Shown here one piece after another: positions 13,474 to 18,899 of a stretch of 64,000 nt of DNA. How positions within the stretch are numbered: the stretch's first letter is position 1; the number at the start of each line of letters is the position of its first letter. A program made the translations under genes and the position numbers. The notes under the pieces were generated by a model. It ran no database searches, was not told the origin of the DNA, and saw only the letters and a program-made list of their open reading frames with translations. Source of the DNA: Bacteroidales bacterium. GTDB lineage: Bacteria > Bacteroidota > Bacteroidia > Bacteroidales > UBA4417. The stretch lies in contig JADJGZ010000001.1 in assembly GCA_016707785.1 (NCBI GenBank), forward strand, positions 1 to 64,000, in the 5' to 3' direction.

Positions 13474-13774
13474 ATAAATGGTTTTTATTTTGGAACCGAT
13501 ATTTATCAAAGGATATGCCACAAGATAAAAGGTTGCATGTGATTTCAACATTATTCTGAACGAATCTACGACTAAAAAACTGATTGTTTGAAATAAAACC
13601 TGGTTCATTTTTAGATCATTTTTGTAGATTTTTAATCTAATGCACTATTTACCTGTGATTTAGATGTGATGAAGGTTTTAATATCAAACTCGATAAAAAT
13701 TTGCAGAGTATACAATTAAGTGTAAATTTGCAGTCCGATTTGCAAAAATCAACATAATCAGCAATTGTCCATCA
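13474..13774. other. Leader region of the tRNA array
   Basis: No protein gene is seen. It holds the promoter for the tRNA array (13700-13730); otherwise it is AT-rich and featureless. Confidence 0.5.
13700..13730 (+). promoter_or_regulatory. Promoter of the tRNA-Ser/Pro array
   Basis: TTTG (13700-13703), a 19-nt spacer and TAAATTTG (13723-13730) match the Bacteroidota -33/-7 consensus at the expected spacing. Transcription would start near 13737, just before the first truncated tRNA-Ser copy at 13775. The whole array, including the degenerate upstream copies, is therefore likely transcribed. Confidence 0.65.
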
Positions 13775-13847
13775 GGAGAGGTGGGTGAGTGGCTGAAACC
13801 AATCCCGTCGCAAGTGACGGGACTAAACTGTCGGACTGGTAACGGTA
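13775..13847 (+). pseudogene. Truncated tRNA-Ser-like copy 1 with palindrome in anticodon arm
   Basis: Identical to the intact tRNA-Ser from the acceptor 5' strand through the D arm. The 7 nt CAGTTTG (5' half of the anticodon stem plus two loop bases) are then replaced by a 20-nt palindrome, TCCCGTC-GCAAGT-GACGGGA, after which CTAAACTGTC resumes. The copy stops after the variable arm. The T arm and 3' acceptor are missing, replaced by an A-rich linker. It cannot fold as a tRNA. Confidence 0.85.
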
Positions 13848-13881
13848 GAATAAAATAAAAAAAGAAAGCGATTTTTCCATT

Positions 13882-13954
13882 GGAGAGGTGGGTGAGTGGC
13901 TGAAACCAATCCCGTCGCAAGTGACGGGACTAAATTGTCCTACTGGTAACGGTA
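13882..13954 (+). pseudogene. Truncated tRNA-Ser-like copy 2 with palindrome in anticodon arm
   Basis: Same structure as copy 1, with the same 20-nt palindrome in place of CAGTTTG and the same truncation after the variable arm. It differs from copy 1 by a few substitutions (TAAATTGTCCTACTGG against TAAACTGTCGGACTGG). Not a functional tRNA. Confidence 0.85.
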
Positions 13955-13988
13955 GAATAAATAAAAGAAATAAAGCGATTTTTCCATT

Positions 13989-14078
13989 GGAGAGGTGGGT
14001 GAGTGGCTGAAACCAACAGTTTGCTAAACTGTCGTACTGGTAACGGTACCGGGGGTTCGAATCCCCCCTTCTCCGCCA
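13989..14078 (+). tRNA. tRNA-Ser (anticodon GCT), intact, CCA encoded
   Basis: Class II tRNA. Acceptor GGAGAGG pairs with CTTCTCC and the discriminator is G, followed by encoded CCA (14076-14078). The anticodon stem ACAGT/ACTGT encloses TTGCTAA, giving GCT (reads AGC/AGU). A long variable arm and a T arm with TTCGAAT are present. This is the only complete Ser gene in the array. Confidence 0.97.
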
Positions 14079-14105
14079 AAAGACCAATAGGTCAAAAATA
14101 TAGTT

Positions 14106-14180
14106 CGGGGTGTAGCGCAGTCCGGTTAGCGCACCTGGTTTGGGACCAGGGGGTCGAAGGTTCGAATCCTTTCACCCCGA
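14106..14180 (+). tRNA. tRNA-Pro (anticodon TGG), intact
   Basis: 75 nt. Acceptor CGGGGTG pairs with CACCCCG, discriminator A. Anticodon stem CCTGG/CCAGG encloses TTTGGGA, giving TGG. D and T arms are complete. A full CCA is not encoded. It follows tRNA-Ser by 27 nt, with a small GACC/GGTC hairpin between them, so the two are probably cotranscribed. Confidence 0.97.
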
Positions 14181-14184
14181 CAAC

Positions 14185-14214
14185 AGAGAGAGACTTTTCA
14201 GTCTCTCTTTTTTT
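14185..14214 (+). terminator. Rho-independent terminator after tRNA-Pro
   Basis: AGAGAGAC, loop TTTTCA, GTCTCTCT, then a T run. Near-identical copies follow the Pro-like elements at 14504-14533 and 14822-14851. The fourth unit has lost it. Confidence 0.9.
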
Positions 14215-14252
14215 ATGCCTTTTCCGCAAAAAAAATCTTAAAGATGAAAATT

Positions 14253-14377
14253 GGTGGGTGAGTGGCTGAAACCAATCCCGTTAAAGACGGGACTAAACTG
14301 TCGCTGGTAACGGAGGGGGTCGGGGCGGCAGCCCCACGAAATTCACAGCGTGAATGAGTAATCCCCCTTCTCCGCCA
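14253..14377 (+). pseudogene. tRNA-Ser-like element, unit 2
   Basis: The anticodon arm holds TCCCGTTAAAGACGGGA (5-bp stem) in place of CAGTTTG. The variable and T arms are altered and include a GGGGC/GCCCC hairpin followed by the conserved T-loop insertion. The 5' acceptor strand is absent and the CCA is retained. Not a functional tRNA. Confidence 0.85.
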
Positions 14378-14404
14378 AAAGACCAACAGGTCAAAAATAT
14401 AGTT

Positions 14405-14499
14405 CGGGGTTTAGCCCCGCATGCAGCGAGATCCGGTTAGCGCACCTGGTTTGGTCCCGTCATCCATGACGGGAGAATGTTCGAATCCTTTCACCCCGA
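14405..14499 (+). pseudogene. tRNA-Pro-like element, unit 2
   Basis: The D-arm side is rewritten: CGGGG-TTTAG-CCCCG forms a hairpin with the acceptor strand. The 3' half of the anticodon arm is replaced by TCCCGTCATCCATGACGGGA. The T loop TTCGAAT and the 3' acceptor strand remain. Confidence 0.85.
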
Positions 14500-14503
14500 C
14501 AAC

Positions 14504-14533
14504 AGAGAGAGGCTTTTCAGTCTCTCTTTTTTT
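14504..14533 (+). terminator. Terminator copy, unit 2
   Basis: Copy of the terminator after the intact tRNA-Pro, with one stem substitution (GAGAGAGGC for GAGAGAGAC) and the T run kept. Confidence 0.75.
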
Positions 14534-14571
14534 ATGCCTTTTCCGCAAAAAAAATCTTAAAGATGAAAATT

Positions 14572-14707
14572 GGTGGGTGAGTGGCTGAAACCAATCCCGA
14601 ATTAAATACGGGACTAAACTGTCGTACTGGTAACGGTACCGGGGGTTCGAACGGCGCAGCCCTCACGAAATTCACAGCGTGAATGAGTAATCCCCCCTTC
14701 TCCGCCA
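14572..14707 (+). pseudogene. tRNA-Ser-like element, unit 3
   Basis: The anticodon arm carries TCCCGAATTAAATACGGGA. The variable arm is intact. The T loop after TTCGAA carries a roughly 38-nt insertion containing the hairpin ATTCAC-AGC-GTGAAT flanked by CTC and GAG. The 3' acceptor strand and CCA are retained; the 5' acceptor strand is lost. Confidence 0.85.
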
Positions 14708-14734
14708 AAAGACCAACAGGTCAAAAATATAGTT

Positions 14735-14817
14735 CGGGGTGTAGCGCAGTCCGGTTAGCGCACCTGGTTTGGTCCCGTCATCCATGACGGGAGAATGTTC
14801 GAATCCTTTCACCCCGA
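14735..14817 (+). pseudogene. tRNA-Pro-like element, unit 3
   Basis: The best preserved Pro-like copy. Acceptor stem, D arm and the anticodon-loop bases TTTGG are intact. The 3' anticodon arm and part of the T stem are then replaced by TCCCGTCATCCATGACGGGA plus GAATG. The remaining T arm and acceptor strand are intact, so the ends could still pair and be processed (inference). Confidence 0.85.
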
Positions 14818-14821
14818 CAAC

Positions 14822-14851
14822 AGAGAGAGACTTTTCAGTCTCTCTTTTTTT
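14822..14851 (+). terminator. Terminator copy, unit 3
   Basis: Same stem, loop and T run as the terminator after the intact tRNA-Pro. Confidence 0.8.
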
Positions 14852-14889
14852 ATGCCTTTTCCGCAAAAAAAATCTTAAAGATGAAAATT

Positions 14890-15026
14890 GGTGGGTGAGT
14901 GGCTGAAACCAATCCCGTCACAAGTGACGGGACTAAACTGTCGTACTGGTAACGGTACCGGGGGTTCGAACGGCGCAGCCCTCACGAAATTCACAGCGTG
15001 AATGAGTAATCCCCCCTTCTCCGCCA
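14890..15026 (+). pseudogene. tRNA-Ser-like element, unit 4
   Basis: The anticodon arm carries TCCCGTCACAAGTGACGGGA, a perfect 20-nt palindrome apart from its centre. The T-loop insertion is as in unit 3. CCA is retained. Confidence 0.85.
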
Positions 15027-15053
15027 AAAGACCAATAGGTCAAAAATATAGTT

Positions 15054-15146
15054 CGGGGTGTAGCGCAGTCCGGTTTAGCCGTCACCAGGGTGGCCCTTTG
15101 GTCCCGTCATCCATGACGGGAGAATGTTCGAATCTTTTTACCCCGA
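15054..15146 (+). pseudogene. tRNA-Pro-like element, unit 4
   Basis: Beyond the usual anticodon-arm palindrome, the D-arm/anticodon boundary is rewritten into CGG-TTTAG-CCG and GGG-TGG-CCC mini-hairpins. No terminator follows, and the array ends just after. Confidence 0.8.
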
Positions 15147-15445
15147 CAACAAAGAGAGATATTCTCCAAAATTGTGGTCAAAAAAGGTCTCACTTTAACG
15201 CGTTTCTGAAAAGACTCATAGGGCCTCCATGTAAGTCAAAGAGTGAGAAAAATGCTTTATCAAACACAAATGATCAGTGGTTCAAGAAGATATATATCAA
15301 TATTTCATTGTCATCCTGATGGATCTGACTTGATTCTACATAGATATATTGATTACCTTTGATATTTCCAATGTGAGTGTATTTAGGTGAGTAATTAACA
15401 CCATCATTTGCATCTGAAGTTCTGACAATTACTAAAATATTCTAA

Positions 15446-15856
15446 ATGCTCCAATCCACCAATGAATACAATCTAAATCCCGCACATGGTATTACTCTTG
15501 GTGGTACTTCAGCAGTGTTTAAACAAAGCAGCCCGATCCAGAGTGAGAAATTTCCAGGATCCAGTTATCACTATGAATTTATGTTAAATGGTGGAAACCT
15601 TTATGCATGTCTCCATTGTGCCCACCATTCCCCTCATCATAATTTGTCACTTCTAATTCGCAGCCTGATCCCTTTGATTGCAAAACGCCTTGCGCATAAT
15701 GATATTATTGGATTTGATCATGTTCCGATTACCGGATTACCTCCGGCTACTCATGTAGTTAATATTCTTGTCCGCAAATATGGTGCAGAGTATCCAGCTC
15801 AGAATGCTGAAATTATGAGGCATTTGATCAATGTGACTCAAAGTTATCATATTTAA
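15446..15856 (+). CDS. Hypothetical protein, 136 residues
   Basis: ATG start at 15446, preceded by AT-rich sequence without a Shine-Dalgarno. I do not recognise the family. Visible features are a Cys/His cluster (ACLHCAHHSPHH, about residues 52-65) followed by a hydrophobic helix-like segment (LSLLIRSLIPLIAKRL) and GFDHVPITGLPPATHVVNILV. No signal peptide is evident. It stands alone between the tRNA array and a repeat-rich intergenic field, a typical position for accessory or decaying genes. Codon use looks protein-like. It could be a small cytosolic protein or the remnant of a larger gene. Confidence 0.5.
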   Translation: MLQSTNEYNLNPAHGITLGGTSAVFKQSSPIQSEKFPGSSYHYEFMLNGGNLYACLHCAHHSPHHNLSLLIRSLIPLIAKRLAHNDIIGFDHVPITGLPPATHVVNILVRKYGAEYPAQNAEIMRHLINVTQSYHI

Positions 15857-15926
15857 TGTCTGATGTTTAATGTCTGATGTCTGATGTTTGATGTTTGATG
15901 TCTTATGTTTGATGTTTTTGATTTCA

Positions 15927-16078
15927 GATTTTTGATTTCGGACCTTCCCAACTCATAATATTTACAAATTTAGGCATGAAACTGTCAGTCAGGCGGGTGT
16001 CGGATTTTTGATTTCGGACCTGCCCAACTCATTATATTTACAAATTTAGGCATGAACCTGACGGTCAGGCGGGTGTAT
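15927..16078 (+). repeat. Tandem duplicated 76-bp element with palindromic end
   Basis: Copies start at 15927 and 16003. Both contain GATTTTTGATTTCGGACC, CCCAACTCAT and TTTACAAATTTAGGCATGAA. In copy 2 the end reads CCTGAC-G-GTCAGG followed by CGGGTGT; copy 1 has a degenerate version. Confidence 0.8.
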
Positions 16079-16410
16079 GATGTCGGATTTATGATTTTGG
16101 ATTTTTCATCTGCCACTGTGCACCCAGCACCCAGCACTAACCCTAAGTCATTGAACTAGAACGCTATGTAAATTGCAAGTGAATTGGATTTGAGTTAATT
16201 TGTGATTAATTTGTGTGTTTTGTGTTCTTTTTTTTCGCCATAATTGCGTTATTTCCTTATTTTCTTATTGATAGAAAGTAATGTAATGAAGCATAAAAAT
16301 ACTTCCACAAATGATCTCAAAACTGGCGGACAAATAATCACAAATATTTAGAGATAGTTTCTAAATGCTTTTTCATGAAGAATTCAAGTCGAAGTCTTCC
16401 TTTTGAAACA

Positions 16411-16458
16411 TTTTCAAATTTTCAAATTTTCAAATTTTCTCATTTTCAAATTCAATTT
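16411..16458 (+). repeat. ATTTTCAA simple repeat
   Basis: Four to five tandem copies of an 8-9 bp AAATTTTC-type unit, about 100 nt upstream of the aconitase-family start. Low-complexity sequence with no assigned role. Confidence 0.7.
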
Positions 16459-16554
16459 TTGTATTCCTTTTTTTCGAAATTTACATGTCGAAAATTAAAG
16501 AGGCTTTAGGGCTTGAATTCTTAGTAAATCATTAGTAATCAAATTATCATAGTT

Positions 16555-18333
16555 ATGAGCGGAAAGACATTTGCCGAAAAAATTCTGGGTGCCGAAGCAG
16601 GTGCCATCGTTTTCAGGAAACCGGATATCATCCTCACCCATGATAACACGGCCAGTATCGCAAATACCTTTAAAAAGATGGGAGGTGAAAAAGTGTATGA
16701 TCCTGATCAACTCCTCATCGTACTTGATCATAATGCTCCACCAACAAATGCTGAATTGGCTAATGATTACCAGAAAATCAGGGACATTGTAAAAGAACAG
16801 GGTATCACTAAATTCCATGATGTAGGCAAAGGCATTTGCCACCAGATTATGGCTGAATATGCTAAGCCCAAAATGATTATTGTTGGAAGCGACAGTCATA
16901 CCTGTACTGCAGGAGCCTTTAATTCATTTGCAGCTGGAATCGACCGGACTGAGACTGCCGGCCTTTGGAAGCAAGGTGAAACCTGGTTTAGGGTTCCGGA
17001 ATCTATTAAGATCACCTTGAATGGAAAACTTCCTGCCGGTGTATATGGGAAAGACCTGTCATTGTGGATTATTGGAATGATGGGATCAAGTGGTGCTGAC
17101 TATATGAGCATCGAATACCATGGAGAAGGTGTTAAAAGCCTTTCTATTTCCGATCGTATGACCATTGCCAACCTGGCTTCTGAAATGGGAGCCAAAAATG
17201 CAGTTTTCCCTGCCGATGAAGTATTGTCAAAGCATTTCGGTGGACAGGTTAATGGAACATGGGCTGATGCAGATGCAAGGTATTTCAGAGAAATTGAAAT
17301 CAATCTCAGCGAGTTATTCCCTGTAGTAGCGGCTCCTCACCATGTGGATAATGTAAAATCATTATCTTCTGTTAAGGGTACAAAACTTAATCAGGCGATG
17401 ATTGGAACCTGCACAAACGGACGTATTGAAGACCTTCGCCTGGCTGCCGAAATTCTAAAAGGCAAGAAACTTCCGGATGGATTTCAATTACTTGTGATTC
17501 CTGCTTCTCAGGATATTTACCTTCAAGCAATGGAGTCGGGTATGATTCGTACATTTATGGAAGCAGGAGCTAGCGTACTATCTCCTTCATGCGGACCATG
17601 CCTAGGCACCGGACAGGGAATTCCGGCAGATAATTATACCATCATTTCTACAGCTAACCGGAATTTTAAAGGAAGGATGGGGAATAAGAATTCTTCAATT
17701 TACCTGGCTTCACCCGCTGTTGTTGCTTATTCTGCCTTAAAAGGCGAGATTGCTGATCCCAGGGAAACAGATGCCGCAGATACATTCCCTTATACAATCG
17801 AACAAAGCAAAACTGTTGATATTCAACAGGGCGAAGATAGGTTTGCCAATGGTACCTGGAACTACTCCGACGTTGATAATCTCAACACCGACCAGATGTT
17901 TGCTGGCAATCTTACCTATAATGTTAAAAGTTCTGAAGCAGAGAAAATCATGCCTCACTTATTTAAAGGTTTTGACGATAGCTTCTCTGAACGTGTTAAA
18001 GAAGGTGATATTATTGTAGCTGGTGCCAATTTTGGATGTGGTTCCTCAAGAGAGCATCCTTCTGTCGGATTAGCTTTTGCCGGAATTAAAGCGGTCATCT
18101 GCAAAAGTGTTAACCGTATATTCTATCGTTCTTCAGTAAACCAGGGACTTCCCATTATCCTGCTTCCTGAAGCTGTAGATGCCTATCAACAAGGTGACCA
18201 GGTAGATATCGACTTCGAGGCAGGAAAAGTTATTATTGGCGGGAAAGCCTATCATTTTTCTCCGCTACCCGATAAACTCGTGGGAATATTTAAAGCCAAG
18301 GGATTGGTGAACTTTGTGAAGCAAGCTACCTGA
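16555..18333 (+). CDS. Single-chain aconitase/3-isopropylmalate dehydratase family hydro-lyase
   Basis: 592 residues carrying both the large (LeuC-like, about 1-420) and small swivel (LeuD-like, about 455-590) domains in one chain. The 4Fe-4S ligands are visible as IGTCTNGR (Cys 286) and SPSCGPCLG (Cys 346, 349). GSDSHTCTAGA and the swivel-domain GCGSSREHPS active-site loop are present. It would catalyse dehydration-rehydration of a 2- or 3-hydroxyacid such as citrate, isopropylmalate or homocitrate. The sequence is closest in style to the LeuC/homoaconitase branch, but the specificity loop (FAGNLTYNV) does not match the LeuD YLRT motif I know, so I leave the substrate open; an aconitase role is plausible. 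ATG start, no Shine-Dalgarno, no operon partner. Confidence 0.9.
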   Translation: MSGKTFAEKILGAEAGAIVFRKPDIILTHDNTASIANTFKKMGGEKVYDPDQLLIVLDHNAPPTNAELANDYQKIRDIVKEQGITKFHDVGKGICHQIMAEYAKPKMIIVGSDSHTCTAGAFNSFAAGIDRTETAGLWKQGETWFRVPESIKITLNGKLPAGVYGKDLSLWIIGMMGSSGADYMSIEYHGEGVKSLSISDRMTIANLASEMGAKNAVFPADEVLSKHFGGQVNGTWADADARYFREIEINLSELFPVVAAPHHVDNVKSLSSVKGTKLNQAMIGTCTNGRIEDLRLAAEILKGKKLPDGFQLLVIPASQDIYLQAMESGMIRTFMEAGASVLSPSCGPCLGTGQGIPADNYTIISTANRNFKGRMGNKNSSIYLASPAVVAYSALKGEIADPRETDAADTFPYTIEQSKTVDIQQGEDRFANGTWNYSDVDNLNTDQMFAGNLTYNVKSSEAEKIMPHLFKGFDDSFSERVKEGDIIVAGANFGCGSSREHPSVGLAFAGIKAVICKSVNRIFYRSSVNQGLPIILLPEAVDAYQQGDQVDIDFEAGKVIIGGKAYHFSPLPDKLVGIFKAKGLVNFVKQAT

Positions 18334-18351
18334 TTTCAGGAAGCAAAGTGA

Positions 18352-18750
18352 TTATAAAGGAGGGGAAATTCTTGTAAGCTTGTGATTATCATCAATTGCA
18401 GCAAACCTGAATTTTCCCTCTAATACTTTTTCTTTATGATCATCAAGAAATGTTTCTGCGAAAATTTCAATGGTCACAGTAATGCTTGCATGGCTCATAT
18501 GGGTGACCTTCCCGACTAATTCAAGTATACTCCCGGCAGGCACTGGTTTTCGAAATATTATCCTGTCAGCAGATACTGTTACCATTTCCTGTCGACAAAA
18601 CCTTATTGCTGTAATATAGGCAACCTCATCCATCCACTTCAGTACTTCGCCTCCAAAGAGGGTAGCATGGTCATTCAATGAGTTGGGGAAAATAATTTTG
18701 CTCTGACGGGTTTCCGTTATGATTTTTCGTTGTTCTAAATCAATACTCAT
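18352..18750 (-). CDS. Hotdog-fold acyl-CoA thioesterase
   Basis: The start is placed at MSIDLEQRK (18750), giving 132 residues; the longer frame adds an unlikely N-terminus. The hotdog acyl-CoA hydrolase signature is clear: FPNSLNDHATLFGGEVLKWM followed by DEVAYITA, then RFCR and SADRIIFRKPVPAGS. This matches the YciA/cytosolic acyl-CoA hydrolase family, which cleaves acyl-CoA to the acid plus CoA. The Asn in the N-x-x-x-TLFGG motif and the Asp in WMDE are the usual active-site residues. It converges with the aconitase-family gene (19 nt apart) and is divergent from the metallophosphoesterase. Chain-length preference cannot be read from sequence. Confidence 0.87.
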   Translation of the reverse strand: MSIDLEQRKIITETRQSKIIFPNSLNDHATLFGGEVLKWMDEVAYITAIRFCRQEMVTVSADRIIFRKPVPAGSILELVGKVTHMSHASITVTIEIFAETFLDDHKEKVLEGKFRFAAIDDNHKLTRISPPL

Positions 18751-18899
18751 CGCTGGATAGTTGTTTATAATTTTCAAATATACAACTTCGATGAATCCTT
18801 TAACAGCCATTTCAAACTTCCTGCTATCCTGCATTGTTTATTTACCTTTGTAGTTGGATTTCTCTATATATAAATGGAATAAATTAGTTGTACGACACA

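Larger units (their letters stand above)
13775..13988 (+). repeat. Two 107-bp tandem units preceding intact tRNA-Ser
   Basis: Units begin at 13775 and 13882, and the third phase position, 13989, is the intact tRNA-Ser: an exact 107-bp period. Each unit is a tRNA-Ser 5' part plus a conserved linker ending in GCGATTTTTCCATT. The two units differ by a few substitutions and small indels. Confidence 0.85.
14253..15146 (+). repeat. Three tandem about 318-bp degenerate Ser-Pro-terminator units
   Basis: Units start at 14253, 14572 and 14890 (spacing 319 and 318). Each has a Ser-like element, the GACC/GGTC spacer, a Pro-like element and, in the first two, the terminator plus a 38-nt trailer. All differ from the intact pair by palindromic replacements in the Ser anticodon arm, an insertion in the Ser T loop and a palindrome in the Pro anticodon arm. 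The Ser 5' acceptor strand GGAGA is missing in all three, while the 3' end TTCTCCGCCA is kept. Confidence 0.9.
15857..16554. other. Repeat-rich intergenic field
   Basis: Contains simple TGATGTTTGATGTC-type repeats (15857-15945), a duplicated 76-bp element (15927-16078) and an ATTTTCAA run (16411-16458) before the aconitase-family gene. No protein gene is supported. Confidence 0.6.

Noticed and set aside
13684..14269. Open frames of 78-109 residues across the tRNA repeats
   Set aside because: They repeat because the tRNA-derived DNA repeats; their content is translated tRNA sequence with no protein features.
14253..15146. CRISPR-like array
   Set aside because: The period is about 318 bp and the units are recognisable tRNA-Ser, tRNA-Pro and terminator sequences. 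There are no short direct repeats with unique spacers and no cas genes.
13775..15146. Integration site of a tRNA-targeting genomic island
   Set aside because: Partial tRNA copies can be attachment-site scars, but no integrase, phage or conjugation gene lies nearby, and the copies carry palindromes rather than clean 3'-end duplications. Kept only as a possible origin.
15002..15319. A 105-residue frame at the end of the tRNA array
   Set aside because: Its first half is the tRNA-like unit 4; the rest is low-quality sequence with no start signal or similarity.
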